From Ornithinimicrobium murale (GTDB taxonomy: Bacteria > Actinomycetota > Actinomycetes > Actinomycetales > Dermatophilaceae): 64,000 nt of DNA. Below the pieces are notes generated by a model. The model saw only the letters and a list, made by a program, of their open reading frames with translations. It had not been told where the DNA came from and ran no database searches. Where the stretch lies: positions 142,210 to 206,209 of the forward strand of contig NZ_QLVD01000001.1 in assembly GCF_003352835.1 (NCBI RefSeq), in the 5' to 3' direction. A program made the position numbers and the translations under genes. This document shows positions 51,831 to 61,507 of this stretch, one piece after another. Each line of letters starts with the position of its first letter. Within the stretch, counting starts at the first letter, position 1.

Positions 51831-53173
51831 GCTGCGGCCTCCTTCGTTGCAGCCCGACCGCGCTTGGGCGGCGCATCAGGATCAGGGAGTCGGAAGATCG
51901 CCCGCACCAGCGGCGGGGCAGCGATCAGCAGGACAATGACGGACTGCACGACAAAGACGATGTCGATGGGTGTCGAGGTCACCGACTGCATCAAGGTGCC
52001 TCCGGACTGGAAGGCACCGAACAACAGCCCCGCCAGGAAGGTGCCGAGCGGTCGGGAGCGGCCCAGGAGGGCCACCGTGATGGCGTCAAACCCGTAGGTG
52101 GCGGCGACGCCGGCCGTCAGGGACCCCCCGGTGACCAGCACCTGCGAGGTGGCGGCCAGCCCAGCGAGGCCGCCGGCGATGACCATGGTGAGGACGGTGA
52201 CCCGGCCCACGGACATGCCAGCGGTTCGTGCGGCGTGCGGGTTGGCGCCGGCCGCCCGCACCTCAAAGCCGATCGTCGAGCGCTCCAGCAGCCACCAGAC
52301 GAAGATCGTCGCGAGGATCGCCACGACGAAGCCCCAGTGCAGGCGGAAGGTGTTGCCCGGGACCAGGAAATCTGGGATCAGCGGTGGGTAGCCGGCATGG
52401 GGGCCGATCTGGGGGCTGCGCAGCCCGGTGCCGCTGGCGTTGAACTTGCCGAGCGTGAGCACATAGGCGATGAGGTTGACCGCGATCCAGTTGAGCATGA
52501 TCGTGACGATCACCTCGTTGGCGCCGGTGCGGGCCTTGAGGATGCCGGGGATGAAACCCCAGAGCGCCCCACCGAGCGCCCCACCGAGGATGCAGAGCAG
52601 CAGGTGCAGCACCGCGGGCAGGTCGTAGGCGAACCCCAGGTAGGCGGCGACGATGCCACCGACGATGATCTGGCCCTGGGCACCAATGTTGAACAGGCCG
52701 GCACGGAAGCCGACGGCGATGCCGAGACCGGCCAGGATCAGCGGAGTGGCAAACGTCATGGACTCGGTGATCGGTCGGATCTTGCGGTTGAACGTGTCCG
52801 CCTCGTAGTCGAAGATCGCCCCGCGGAAGAGCGCCTTGTACGCGTCGCTCACCGCCTCCCAGGAAGCGGCAAAGAAGTCGGCCGGACGGGCGAAGATGTA
52901 GCTCACCGTCTTGGCGACGTCTTCGTCGGCAAAGGCGATCAACACGCCACCGAGCAGCAGCGCGATGACGACCGCCAGAAGGGAGATCACCACATCGCCA
53001 CCGACCACCTGGCGCAGGATCGCGGAGCCAGAGCGAGGGTCGTATGCCGTGTCGTCGGCTCCTGTGGACCCGGCCGGGCCGCCCTCGTCCTGGCTGGTGT
53101 CCGCCTGGGTCGGCTCCTCGTGGCCGGAGTCGTCCGAGGTTGGTCGGCTGCCCGGGCTGTTCGGCTCGCTCAC
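51827..53173 (-). CDS. Nucleoside ABC transporter permease (first subunit)
   Basis: A 448-residue permease (like NupP). The acidic, disordered N-terminal 50 residues are unusual. The membrane domain has FATPLILAGLGIAVGFRAGLFNIGAQGQIIVGGIVAAYLGF and GLAATSQVLVTGGSLTAGVAATYGFDAITVALLGRS, the family hallmarks. It is partnered with the next permease (4-bp overlap) and with the upstream ATPase (overlap of the ATPase stop). Confidence 0.92.
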   Translation of the reverse strand: MSEPNSPGSRPTSDDSGHEEPTQADTSQDEGGPAGSTGADDTAYDPRSGSAILRQVVGGDVVISLLAVVIALLLGGVLIAFADEDVAKTVSYIFARPADFFAASWEAVSDAYKALFRGAIFDYEADTFNRKIRPITESMTFATPLILAGLGIAVGFRAGLFNIGAQGQIIVGGIVAAYLGFAYDLPAVLHLLLCILGGALGGALWGFIPGILKARTGANEVIVTIMLNWIAVNLIAYVLTLGKFNASGTGLRSPQIGPHAGYPPLIPDFLVPGNTFRLHWGFVVAILATIFVWWLLERSTIGFEVRAAGANPHAARTAGMSVGRVTVLTMVIAGGLAGLAATSQVLVTGGSLTAGVAATYGFDAITVALLGRSRPLGTFLAGLLFGAFQSGGTLMQSVTSTPIDIVFVVQSVIVLLIAAPPLVRAIFRLPDPDAPPKRGRAATKEAAA

Positions 53174-54765
53174 GTGAGGTCCCTTCCTGTGGCCGCTGCG
53201 TCGGCACTGGCGAGCACTGACTGGGTGCCGGCTGCCTGCTCCACGGCGTCCTCCAGGGGAACGCCTGCCATCATGAGGCCGAGCACGTCACGATTGATGC
53301 CCGCGGGCCCGGACTCGGCGGCGTCGATGATTCCCACGATCCGTCCGCGATACATCACCGCCACCCGATCCGCCAGGGCGAGCACCTCGTCCAGCTCGGT
53401 CGAGATGATCATCACGGGTGTGCCCCGGTCGCGCTCGGCGACGATCCGCTCGTGGACGAACTCGATCGATCCCACGTCCAGCCCACGTGTGGGCTGAGAG
53501 GCGACCAGCAACCGCAGCGGCCGGGACATCTCGCGTGCCAGGACGACCTTCTGCGCGTTGCCCCCGGACAGGGTGGAGACCGGGTCGTGGATGTCGGTGA
53601 GCCGCACATCGAACTCTTTCGTGCGGTGTTCCGCGTTCCGCGCGATCTTGCCGAGGTTGAGCGAGACTCCCCGGGAGAACTCGTCGGTGCCGTAGAGGTC
53701 CAGGACGAGGTTCTCGGCGATCGAGAAGCTGGCCACCACACCATCGGTGGAGCGGTCCTCGGGCACGAAGCCGAGCCCGGTGCGCAGGCGCTGCCGCACG
53801 CTCTGGCCCAGCAGCTCCTCCCCGTCGAGGGTGATCGTGCCTGCTGCGGCCTCGTCGATGCCGAGGATGACCTCGGCCAACTCGGTCTGGCCGTTGCCCT
53901 GCACACCGGCAATCGCCAGGATCTCACCACCGCGCACCTCGAAGCCGACGCGGTCCACCACGGCCGTCGTCCCGCTGAGGACGGTGAGGTCGGAGACCAC
54001 CAACCCGTTGTCGCGGGGCTGTGCCGGGTTCTTCTCCACGGCGAGGTTCACGGAGCGACCAACCATCAGTGAGGCCAACTCGGTCTCGGTCGACTGCGGG
54101 CTGGCTTCCCCCACGACCTTCCCGCGGCGGATGACGGTGATGCGGTCCGCGATCGCCCGGACCTCACGGAGCTTGTGGGTGATGAAGACGATCGAGGTGC
54201 CAGCCGCCTTGAGCTCACCCATGATCTTGATCAGCTCATCGGTCTCCTGCGGGGTGAGGACCGCCGTGGGCTCATCGAGGATCAGGATCTGAGCGTCTCG
54301 GGAGAGCGCCTTGATGATCTCGACCCGCTGCTGCACCCCGACCGGCAGCTCCTCGATGAGCGCATCCGGATCGACGTCAAAGCCGAATCGCTCAGAGATC
54401 TCCCGCACCTTGCGCCGCGCAGACGCGAGGTCGAGCATCCCCCCCGTCCCCACAGGTTCATATCCCAGCGCCACCGACTCGGCGACCGTGAAGACAGGGA
54501 CGAGCATGAAGTGCTGGTGCACCATGCCGATACCAGCCAGCACAGCGTCGCCGGGGCCGGGAAAGGTGACCGGTGTGTCATCCAGCAGGATCTGGCCGCC
54601 GTCTGGGTCATAGAGGCCGTAGAGCACGTTCATCAACGTGCTCTTCCCGGCGCCGTTCTCACCGAGCAGGGCATGGATCTCGCCGGGTTCGACGACGAGG
54701 TCGATGTGGTCGTTGGCCACCAACGGCCCGAAGACCTTGGTGATCCCGCGCAGTTCGAGCTTCAT
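53170..54765 (-). CDS. Nucleoside ABC transporter ATP-binding protein (double NBD)
   Basis: A 531-residue ATPase with two NBDs, as in NupO/RbsA types. First NBD: GENGAGKST (35-43), LPVGVQQRVEI signature, LILDEPTAVLTPQ. The second NBD is degenerate at the P-loop (AGVQGNGQTELAEVI) but has LSGGNAQKVVLAREM. A single peptide therefore supplies both ATP sites for the heterodimeric permease. GAGGAG precedes the ATG. It is separated from the binding-protein gene by a strong hairpin. Confidence 0.94.
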   Translation of the reverse strand: MKLELRGITKVFGPLVANDHIDLVVEPGEIHALLGENGAGKSTLMNVLYGLYDPDGGQILLDDTPVTFPGPGDAVLAGIGMVHQHFMLVPVFTVAESVALGYEPVGTGGMLDLASARRKVREISERFGFDVDPDALIEELPVGVQQRVEIIKALSRDAQILILDEPTAVLTPQETDELIKIMGELKAAGTSIVFITHKLREVRAIADRITVIRRGKVVGEASPQSTETELASLMVGRSVNLAVEKNPAQPRDNGLVVSDLTVLSGTTAVVDRVGFEVRGGEILAIAGVQGNGQTELAEVILGIDEAAAGTITLDGEELLGQSVRQRLRTGLGFVPEDRSTDGVVASFSIAENLVLDLYGTDEFSRGVSLNLGKIARNAEHRTKEFDVRLTDIHDPVSTLSGGNAQKVVLAREMSRPLRLLVASQPTRGLDVGSIEFVHERIVAERDRGTPVMIISTELDEVLALADRVAVMYRGRIVGIIDAAESGPAGINRDVLGLMMAGVPLEDAVEQAAGTQSVLASADAAATGRDLT

Positions 54766-54801
54766 CGCTCCTCGGCTCCTCCCTCGTGGTTCCGGGACAG
54801 C

Positions 54802-54835
54802 GTAGCGGCCCAGCCAGGGGTGGCTGGGCCGCTAC
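54802..54835 (-). terminator. 15-bp perfect hairpin between bmpA and the ABC operon
   Basis: GTAGCGGCCCAGCCA and TGGCTGGGCCGCTAC pair perfectly around a 4-nt loop. It lies after the bmpA stop and before the ATPase gene, all in the same direction. There is no T-tract. It could terminate part of the transcripts or protect the bmpA mRNA end, giving more binding protein than transporter. Confidence 0.75.
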
Positions 54836-54870
54836 ATCGGAGAGTTTGAGTCCCTCCTCGGTTCAGTGGC

Positions 54871-56016
54871 TCACGGTGCGTTCGGGGACTCGACGACGAG
54901 CTCCCCGGAGATGATCTGCTCCTCGTACTCAGCCAGCTTGTCCTTCAGCTCCTGCGGGACGGCGTCCTCGAAGTCGTAGAAGGGCGCCAGGCTGACACCT
55001 TCATTCTCCAGGGTGCCGACGTACGGCTCGTTGGAGAACTCACCGTTCACCGTCTCGGTGATAGCGCCCTCGACAGCCGGGCCCATGTGCTTCAGGACCG
55101 AGGTCAGGATGAGGTCGCCGTACTCGGTGGTCTCGTAGCCGTCGGAGTCGACCCAGATCAACTTGGTGTCGGTCCCCTCGGCGACCGAGGCGGTGCCCAG
55201 CCCGACCGGGCCCGCCACCGGCATGATGATGTCTGCACCCTGGGAGATGAACTGCTCACCGAGCGAGGCACCCTGGGACTGGTCGTCGAAGCTGTTCGCG
55301 AAGGAGCCGTTCTGGGCCTCCTTGTCCCAGCCGAGGAGCTCGACGGCGGCGCCGTTGTCCTCGTTGTAGGCGTCGACGCCGTCGGAGAAGCCGTCCATGA
55401 AGATCTGGACCGACGGGATCGGCAGGCCACCGTACGTGGCGACCTTGTCGGTCTCGGTCATGCCCGCGGCGAGGTAGCCGGCCAGGAAGGCTGCCTCGGA
55501 GGTGTTGAACAGGATCGGCTTGCCGTTGTCGATCTCGATCGGGGCGAAGTCCGCGTCCTGGAAACCGGAGTCGACCAGCCCGAAGTTGGTGTCCGGGTTG
55601 GCGTTGGCCGCGTCCTCGATGGCCTGCTCGAGCAGGAAGCCCGCGCCGATGACGAAGTCACAGCCCTGCTGGACCATCGCGTCGATGTTCGGAGCGAACT
55701 CCGCATCAGAGTTGGACTCGGCATCGGCGATCTCGATGCCCAGGGACTCCTCTGCACCCGTCAGACCGGAGTGGGCGGCCTGGTTGAACGACTGGTCGTC
55801 GAAGCCACCGGCGTCGGAGATCATGCACGCCTTGAAGTCGGAGTTGTCACCCCCGGCAGCCGTCTCCTCGCTTTCGTCGTCGCCGGTCTGCTCGCCCTCA
55901 TCGGCGGCGTTGTCGGTGTCGGAGGTGGTTTCGGTTTCTTCGTCCGGGGCATCGCCACACGCAGCGAGGACCATGACGGCAGCCGCACTCACAGCGGCGA
56001 TCTTGAAGACCCTCAC
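54871..56016 (-). CDS. bmpA: BMP-family nucleoside-binding lipoprotein
   Basis: A 381-residue substrate-binding lipoprotein. The lipobox LAAC puts the lipidated Cys at residue 20 after a VRVFKIAAVSAAAVMV signal. An Asp/Glu-rich linker of about 45 residues (26-70) follows. The BMP domain has ACMISDAGGFDDQSFNQAAHSG, FVIGAGFLLEQA, NGKPILFNTSEAAFLAGYLAAGM and TKLIWVDSDGYE. The GTG is chosen because AAAGGAG is 6 nt upstream and the signal is complete; the longer frame adds 11 residues before the basic region. Imports purine or pyrimidine nucleosides. Confidence 0.93.
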   Translation of the reverse strand: MRVFKIAAVSAAAVMVLAACGDAPDEETETTSDTDNAADEGEQTGDDESEETAAGGDNSDFKACMISDAGGFDDQSFNQAAHSGLTGAEESLGIEIADAESNSDAEFAPNIDAMVQQGCDFVIGAGFLLEQAIEDAANANPDTNFGLVDSGFQDADFAPIEIDNGKPILFNTSEAAFLAGYLAAGMTETDKVATYGGLPIPSVQIFMDGFSDGVDAYNEDNGAAVELLGWDKEAQNGSFANSFDDQSQGASLGEQFISQGADIIMPVAGPVGLGTASVAEGTDTKLIWVDSDGYETTEYGDLILTSVLKHMGPAVEGAITETVNGEFSNEPYVGTLENEGVSLAPFYDFEDAVPQELKDKLAEYEEQIISGELVVESPNAP

Positions 56017-56053
56017 GGGGCACTCCTTTGATAAGGGGACGTAGATCACGGGA

Positions 56054-56059
56054 ATGCTA
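56054..56059 (-). promoter_or_regulatory. -10 box (TAGCAT) of the bmpA operon
   Basis: Minus-strand TAGCAT gives a start near 56047 and a 30-nt leader carrying the AAAGGAG ribosome site. No clear -35. This is one of the few promoters in the window with a normal leader. Confidence 0.5.
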
Positions 56060-56141
56060 ACCCGCGGGAGGCGCGCCGCAGGGCCGCAAACTCCTCAGAT
56101 GAGCAGATGGTGTCGAATTCGTGACCTTTGGGGGTCACCCC

Positions 56142-57383
56142 TCAAACGAGGCCGTCGGCACCCACGGAGCTGAGAACCGCGGCGGCCAGGAACTTGGCAC
56201 CGATGAGCACGGCCTCCTCGTCGACGACGAGGTCACCCTGGTGCAACTCGTGGGTCGCCCCGCCGGGCGTGCGGGTGCCCAGCCGGGCCATGGCACCGGG
56301 CACGTCGGTGAGCAACCACCCCAGGTCCTCCCCGCCCAGGGACTGCCGGGTGGGCACGATGGCCGCGGGACCGAGCACGGCACCGGCGGCCGCGGTCATC
56401 GCCGAGATGGCGGCGGGGTCGTTGTCCACCGGGGGGACGCCCTTGACGTGCCGCACCTCCGCGCTCACGCCGTAGGGGCTGACCACGGCGTGCACGATCT
56501 CCTCGATGAGCGGGCCGGTCGTGGCCCACGTCTCGGAGTCCAGCATCCGCAGCGTGCCGACACACTCCCCACGGGAGGGGATCACGTTGGCGACACTGCC
56601 GGCCCGGACGGCGCCCCAGACCAGAACGGTCCCCGAGCGGGGATCGAGCCGGCGAGACAGCGCGGCGGGCACGTCGGTCATCACCTTGCCCAGGGCGAAC
56701 GTGAGGTCCTGGGTCAGGTGTGGGCGAGAGGTGTGACCGCCGCGACCGGCCAGCGTGACGTGGACGGAGTCCGAGGCCGCCGTGATGGGACCGACCTTGA
56801 GCCCGATGGTGCCGACATCGATCGAGGGGTCGCAGTGCACGGCGAGGACGCGGTGCACGCCCTCCAGCCAGCCGCCCTCAACCACCTTGTGCGCCCCACC
56901 GGGGATCGACTCCTCGGCGGGCTGGAAGATGAGCCGGACGCCGACGCCGCGGGACTCGAGCTGCTCCTGCAGCGAGGCGAGTGCCAGCCCGGCGCCGAGG
57001 ACCCCCACGGTGTGCACGTCGTGTCCGCACGCGTGACAGACCCCCTGCTGCCGGGAGGCGAAGGGCAGGCCGGTCTCCTCCTCGACCGGGAGCGCGTCGA
57101 GGTCGGCTCGCAGGGCGATCCTGACGCGTGGGTCGGCAGCCCCGAGGTCCGCGATGGCACCGCTGCCGGCCATCGCCTGCACCGAGATGCCGGCCGCCTC
57201 CAGGTGCTCCATGACCGTGGAGGTGGTGCGATGCTCCTGCCACGACACCTCCGGGTGGGCGTGCAGGTCGCGGCGCAGGGTCAGCAGATCCTCACGTCGT
57301 GCCTCCACGGCAGCCGCTGCGGCCTCGATCAGGTCGTCAGTGGCGGGAACGGGAGCGGCGGATGGGGTCTGGTGCAGCGTCAC
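56142..57383 (-). CDS. M20-family amidohydrolase
   Basis: A 413-residue zinc/manganese amidohydrolase (M20D, N-acyl-amino-acid hydrolase type). Metal motifs: RRDLHAHPEVSWQE, LRADLDALPVEEETGLPFAS, the CHACGHDVHT metal site with its typical Cys, and FQPAEESIPGGA. The dimerisation domain (VTLAGRGGHTSRPH) follows. It cleaves N-acyl or N-carbamoyl amides; the substrate is unknown. It resembles mycobacterial AmiA1/AmiB1, found near deoD and pmmB there. Upstream lies pyrD, on the same strand 67 bp away. Confidence 0.9.
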   Translation of the reverse strand: MTLHQTPSAAPVPATDDLIEAAAAAVEARREDLLTLRRDLHAHPEVSWQEHRTTSTVMEHLEAAGISVQAMAGSGAIADLGAADPRVRIALRADLDALPVEEETGLPFASRQQGVCHACGHDVHTVGVLGAGLALASLQEQLESRGVGVRLIFQPAEESIPGGAHKVVEGGWLEGVHRVLAVHCDPSIDVGTIGLKVGPITAASDSVHVTLAGRGGHTSRPHLTQDLTFALGKVMTDVPAALSRRLDPRSGTVLVWGAVRAGSVANVIPSRGECVGTLRMLDSETWATTGPLIEEIVHAVVSPYGVSAEVRHVKGVPPVDNDPAAISAMTAAAGAVLGPAAIVPTRQSLGGEDLGWLLTDVPGAMARLGTRTPGGATHELHQGDLVVDEEAVLIGAKFLAAAVLSSVGADGLV

Positions 57384-57449
57384 GCGGGTCAGGTCCTGGG
57401 GTCGGGGTGGGCGGATGTCCGTTGGCCAGGTTACCTGGCGCCGTTCCGG

Positions 57450-58532
57450 TTAGAGCGCGGCGACCTCACGAATCAGGCCCGGACCGGCATAGATCAGGCC
57501 GCTGTAGAGCTGGACCAGGTCGGCCCCCGCGTCCAGCAGCGCGGCCGCGTCATCGGCCGTCATCACACCCCCGACACCGATCAGCGGCAGGTCGGTCAGG
57601 GCCCGCACCCTGGTGACGACCTCGCGGGCACGGCGAGTGAGCGGCGCACCGGACAGGCCGCCGGCTTCCCGCTCGGCGAGGGCTCGATCGGTTGGTGCGA
57701 CGTGGTGCCGTCCGATCGTGGTGTTCGTGGCGATCAGGCCTGAGGCCCCGGCAGTGACGGCGACCTCGAGGGCCTGGTCCAGCGCAGCGTCGGTCAGGTC
57801 TGGGGCGAGCTTGACCAGCACCGGGACGGGACGCCCTTCTCCCGCCAGGGCACGGGTCTGTGCCACGACGGCCCCGATCAGCTCGGCGAGCGGTCCGGCA
57901 TCCTGCAGACCGCGCAGGCCCGGGGTGTTCGGGGAGGACACGTTGACGGCCAGGTAGTCGGCCAGCCCGTCCAGCGCCCGCACCGAGGTCAGATAGTCCT
58001 CGACCGCCTCGTCCAACGGCGTCGCCTTCGTCTTTCCGATCGACACCCCGACGGGTATGCCGACAGTCCCCTCCGCGCGGGCGCGCCGCAGCCGCTCGGC
58101 GAGGGCGTGCACGCCGGCGTTGTTGAAGCCCATCCGGTTGATGACCCCCCGGCTGGCCGGGAGCCGGAACAGCCGCGGTCGGTCGTTGCCCGGCTGCGGG
58201 TGAGCCGTGACCGTGCCAAGCTCCACGTGCCCGAAGCCGAGCGGCCCCCAGGCCCGCACCCCCCGGCCGTCCTTGTCCATGCCCGCGGCCAGACCCACCC
58301 GGTTGGGGAAGGTCAGCCCCAGCAGGGACACGGGCACTGAGGGCGCTCGCAGGACCCGGGACACCGCGGACAGCAGCCGTGGTCTGGCGCTGAGTGCCTC
58401 GACCAGGTCCACGGTGCGGTGGTGTGCCGCCTCGGCGTCCCCGGCGCCGAGGCGAAACAGGACCGGCCTGACCACCCGCCCGTAGCCGAGGTGCAACGCG
58501 CGGTTCCGCAGGTCGGTGTCGGGCTGGCTCAC
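57450..58532 (-). CDS. pyrD: Dihydroorotate dehydrogenase (quinone), class 2
   Basis: A 360-residue FMN enzyme oxidising dihydroorotate to orotate with quinone, in pyrimidine synthesis. The membrane-associating N-terminal extension ([27 protein letters not shown]) marks class 2. Core: [57 protein letters not shown] (base serine) and [12 protein letters not shown]. The GTG is placed by TAGGGT 7 nt upstream; a frame extends 14 codons further, across the manC promoter. Confidence 0.94.
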   Translation of the reverse strand: MSQPDTDLRNRALHLGYGRVVRPVLFRLGAGDAEAAHHRTVDLVEALSARPRLLSAVSRVLRAPSVPVSLLGLTFPNRVGLAAGMDKDGRGVRAWGPLGFGHVELGTVTAHPQPGNDRPRLFRLPASRGVINRMGFNNAGVHALAERLRRARAEGTVGIPVGVSIGKTKATPLDEAVEDYLTSVRALDGLADYLAVNVSSPNTPGLRGLQDAGPLAELIGAVVAQTRALAGEGRPVPVLVKLAPDLTDAALDQALEVAVTAGASGLIATNTTIGRHHVAPTDRALAEREAGGLSGAPLTRRAREVVTRVRALTDLPLIGVGGVMTADDAAALLDAGADLVQLYSGLIYAGPGLIREVAAL

Positions 58533-58539
58533 GTCCGTC

Positions 58540-58549
58540 ACCCTATGCT
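58540..58549. promoter_or_regulatory. Overlapping divergent -10 boxes of pyrD and manC
   Basis: TAGGGT (minus, 58540-58545) and TATGCT (plus, 58544-58549) share two bases, and each gives a leaderless start 6-7 nt away. Only one polymerase can occupy this site at a time. Confidence 0.65.
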
Positions 58550-58555
58550 GGCGAC

Positions 58556-59647
58556 GTGAGCGAGGCGGACGCAAGCATGGACCATTTCTGGGGAGTGATC
58601 CCCGCCGGAGGAGCCGGGACCAGACTCTGGCCCCTGTCCCGCCGCACCTCCCCCAAGTTTCTGCACGACCTGACGGGGAGCGGCCGGTCCCTGCTCCAGG
58701 AGACCGTGGCCCGGCTCGAGCCCCTGACCGGCAACCGCGTCATGGTGGTCACCGGCGTGCGGCACGCCGAGGCCGTGCGCGAACAGCTGCCGGATCTTCC
58801 CACCGACCAGGTGCTCGTGGAGCCGGCTCCGCGGGACTCGATGCCCGCCATCGGGCTCGCTGCCGCAGTCCTCGAGCGGCGTGACCCCGACGCGGTCCTC
58901 GGTTCGTTTGCGGCCGACCATGTCATCGGCGACAACCAGGCTTTCCAGGACTGTGTGCGCGAGGCAGTGCGTGCCGCGGACTCCGGGGCCCTGGTCACCC
59001 TCGGCATCACGCCGACCTATCCGGCCACCGGGTTCGGCTACATCAAGGTGGGCGACCCCTGGCCCGGTGCCCGCCAGGCACGGCAGGCCGCCGAGTTCGT
59101 GGAGAAGCCCGACCGGGAGACCGCCGAGTCCTATGTGGACTCCGGCGACTATCTCTGGAACGCCGGGATGTTCGTGGTGCGTGCCTCGACCCTGCTCGAC
59201 CTGTTGGCCCGGTGGCACCCCGCGCTCGCCGAGTCGCTGCGCCAGCTGGCGACCGAGCCGGCCACCCTGGAACAGGTCTGGCCCTCGCTGACGAAGGTCG
59301 CGATCGACCACGCCGTGGCCGAGCCCGCTGCCGACGCGGGTCGGGTCGCGGTGGTGCCGGCCGGCTTCCCGTGGGACGACGTCGGCGACTTCGCCTCGCT
59401 GATGTCGCTGCTGGAGACAGAGCACGACGGCATGCGCGTCCTGGGTCCGGCCCACCAGGTCGTCTCCCGGGACAGCACGGGCCTGGTCGCACCGCACGCC
59501 GGACGCACGGTGGTCACCCTGGGTGTCGAGGACATCGTGGTGGTGGACACCCCCGACGCGCTCCTGGTCACCACCCGGGCACGGGTGCAGGACGTCAAGG
59601 GCATCGTGGAGACCCTGCAGCAGTCCGGCCGTGAGGACCTCACATGA
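58556..59647 (+). CDS. manC: Mannose-1-phosphate guanylyltransferase
   Basis: A 363-residue enzyme making GDP-mannose from mannose-1-P and GTP. The nucleotidyltransferase signature [12 protein letters not shown] is near 18-29, followed by [36 protein letters not shown], the EFVEKPD loop and WNAGMFV. It lacks the C-terminal isomerase domain of long ManC, so mannose-6-P must come from the SIS/ManA enzyme. GTG start from TATGCT 6 nt upstream. The next gene overlaps its stop (ATGA). Confidence 0.93.
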   Translation: MSEADASMDHFWGVIPAGGAGTRLWPLSRRTSPKFLHDLTGSGRSLLQETVARLEPLTGNRVMVVTGVRHAEAVREQLPDLPTDQVLVEPAPRDSMPAIGLAAAVLERRDPDAVLGSFAADHVIGDNQAFQDCVREAVRAADSGALVTLGITPTYPATGFGYIKVGDPWPGARQARQAAEFVEKPDRETAESYVDSGDYLWNAGMFVVRASTLLDLLARWHPALAESLRQLATEPATLEQVWPSLTKVAIDHAVAEPAADAGRVAVVPAGFPWDDVGDFASLMSLLETEHDGMRVLGPAHQVVSRDSTGLVAPHAGRTVVTLGVEDIVVVDTPDALLVTTRARVQDVKGIVETLQQSGREDLT

Positions 59648-60927
59648 CCCACCCGGCCCGGCACCGGCGACGCCTCCGGGACGCCCTCGGTCACCCGCTG
59701 GTCACCTCACGCTCACTGGACACCTCCCCGGAGGTCGCCGTTCCACCACCTGAGGGCGACACCCTGGGTCATGTGCGCGTCGCTATCGTGACCGAGTCCT
59801 TCCTCCCCGCCCTCAACGGCGTCACCACCAGCGTCTGCAAGGTGCTGGAGTGCCTGCGTGACGGCGGCCACGAGGCCCTGGTCGTCGCCCCTGGCACGAC
59901 CCCGTGGGCCGAGACGGCCGCCCCGGAACGCTATGCCGGTTATCCCGTCCACACCGTCAGCAGTCTGCCGATCCGCCAGTTCCGGGTGGGGCTGCCCTCC
60001 TATGAGCTGGAGACAGTGCTGCACCGGTTCCGGCCCGACGTCGTGCACGTCGCCTCGCCGTTCGTGCTGGGCGTGCGGGGACTGACCGCGGCCCGCGGGC
60101 TGGGCATCCCGTCGGTCGCGATCTATCAGACCGACATGCCGAGCTATATCCGTCAGCACTCCGGCCCCGTGGGTGACCTGACGGCACGTGCCGCGTGGCG
60201 CTGGATCCGGCGCATCCACTCCCAGGCGGACATCACGCTGGCGCCGTCCAACGCCGCCCTCCAGGACCTCGCCGCGCACGACGTCCCGCGGGTGGCGCTG
60301 TGGGGGCGCGGGGTCGACTCCACCCTCTTCCACCCCGACCGCCGGAACGACCCGCAGACGGCCGATCTGCGCCGCCGGCTGGCTCCCAACGGCGAGATCC
60401 TCATCGGCTATGTCGGCCGGCTGGCGCCGGAGAAGGAGCTGCACCGGCTCACCGAGCTGAACGGGCTCCCGAACACCCGGATCGTGCTGGTCGGCGACGG
60501 CCCCAGCGCCGAGATCCTGCGCGAACAGCTGCCCGGGGTCGTCCTGTTGGGCCGCCAGGAGGCCGTCGACCTCGCTCGCAGCTACGCCGCGTTCGACCTG
60601 TTCGTGCACACCGGCACGCGGGAGACGTTCGGCCAGACCCTGCAGGAGGCCGCGGCCGCCGGCCTGCCGGTCGTCGCCCCCGCCAGGGGCGGTCCGGTCG
60701 ACCTCATCGACCAGGGCAGGACCGGGCTGCTGTTCGACCCCGACCGACCTGGGGCGCTGCGCGAGGCGGTTGCCAGGCTCTGCAGCGGCGACCTGGCCGA
60801 TGACCGCGAGTCGATGGGCTCGGCTGGCCGGGTCCGGGTGGAGGAGCGTTCCTGGCCAGCGCTGACCGAGCAGTTGATCGGCTACTACGCCCGTGCCATC
60901 GGTCAGCACTCCCCGGCGGTGGCCTGA
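59644..60927 (+). CDS. GT4-family (MgtA/PimB-like) glycosyltransferase
   Basis: A 427-residue GT-B retaining transferase. Domain 1 starts VRVAIVTESFLPALNGVTTSV, the GDP-mannose-dependent alpha-mannosyltransferase beginning. Domain 2 has GYVGRLAPEKELHRL, LVGDGP and the E-x7-E site RETFGQTLQEAAAAGLPVVAP. Next to manC, mannose transfer to a phosphatidylinositol or glycolipid acceptor is likely. The coupled ATG adds about 43 little-conserved residues; a GTG at 59773 matches the family start and may be the true one. Overlaps the next (converging) gene by 25 bp. Confidence 0.88.
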   Translation: MTHPARHRRRLRDALGHPLVTSRSLDTSPEVAVPPPEGDTLGHVRVAIVTESFLPALNGVTTSVCKVLECLRDGGHEALVVAPGTTPWAETAAPERYAGYPVHTVSSLPIRQFRVGLPSYELETVLHRFRPDVVHVASPFVLGVRGLTAARGLGIPSVAIYQTDMPSYIRQHSGPVGDLTARAAWRWIRRIHSQADITLAPSNAALQDLAAHDVPRVALWGRGVDSTLFHPDRRNDPQTADLRRRLAPNGEILIGYVGRLAPEKELHRLTELNGLPNTRIVLVGDGPSAEILREQLPGVVLLGRQEAVDLARSYAAFDLFVHTGTRETFGQTLQEAAAAGLPVVAPARGGPVDLIDQGRTGLLFDPDRPGALREAVARLCSGDLADDRESMGSAGRVRVEERSWPALTEQLIGYYARAIGQHSPAVA

Positions 60928-61466
60928 GCGTCCCTGCCCTGCAACGGATAGGTCACCAGTGGCCGCCACACCTCATCGCCGTGGTGGACATAGGCCACGA
61001 ACTCGTCCGCGACGAACTCGGCCGTGAAGTCGGCCAGCTCAGCGAAGGCCCGATCGAGCACCTCGGGCGGCTCGTCGTGCACCACCGTCACGTGCGGGTG
61101 GTAGGGGAACTCGAGGGTGCGGCACACGGGTCCTGCACGCACGGCACGCTCAAGCTGCTCGCACGACGAGACACCCTGCGCCACCTGGATGTAGACGACG
61201 TCGGACACCGGTCGGAAGGTCCCTGTCCCGCGCAGGACCACGTCGAAGGACGGACTCGCCCGGCTGACGACCCCCAGGTGCTCCAGCAGGTCCTCCAGCC
61301 GGTCTGTGGTCGTCTCCGTCGGCGGCAGCAGGGTCACGTGGGTCGGGATGTGGGCCGCGCGATCCTCCCCGTAGCCGAGCCGCGCTTCCCGGACCAGACT
61401 CCCCCACGGTTCGGGCACCGGGAGGGCGACACCCACCGTGACCGGTCCATGGGGCTGGAGACTCAC
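60903..61466 (-). CDS. 2'-5' RNA ligase / 2H phosphoesterase family protein
   Basis: A 187-residue 2H phosphoesterase. Two H-x-T/S motifs: HVT at 43-45 (IPTHVTLLPP) and HVT at 125-127 (YHPHVTVVHD), roughly 80 residues apart as required. It can act on cyclic phosphodiesters or RNA 2'-5' linkages; the physiological role is unknown. The GTG start is used because TATGGT lies 8 nt before it; a GTG two codons earlier is too close to the box. Its 3' end overlaps the glycosyltransferase gene on the other strand. Confidence 0.85.
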   Translation of the reverse strand: MSLQPHGPVTVGVALPVPEPWGSLVREARLGYGEDRAAHIPTHVTLLPPTETTTDRLEDLLEHLGVVSRASPSFDVVLRGTGTFRPVSDVVYIQVAQGVSSCEQLERAVRAGPVCRTLEFPYHPHVTVVHDEPPEVLDRAFAELADFTAEFVADEFVAYVHHGDEVWRPLVTYPLQGRDAQATAGEC

Positions 61467-61495
61467 GGACACAGACCATACTCCCGACCCTGCCT

Positions 61496-61501
61496 TAAGG
61501 T
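61496..61501 (+). promoter_or_regulatory. -10 box (TAAGGT) of the S10 peptidase gene
   Basis: TAAGGT ends 6 nt before the ATG, implying a leaderless transcript. The TATGGT of the 2H gene is 16 bp away on the other strand, so the two promoters are back to back. Confidence 0.5.
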
Positions 61502-61507
61502 CGTGGC

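Noticed and set aside
60903..60927. Overlap of two converging genes as an error
   Set aside because: Both frames are supported by family motifs to near their ends; a 25-bp tail overlap is common in compact genomes.
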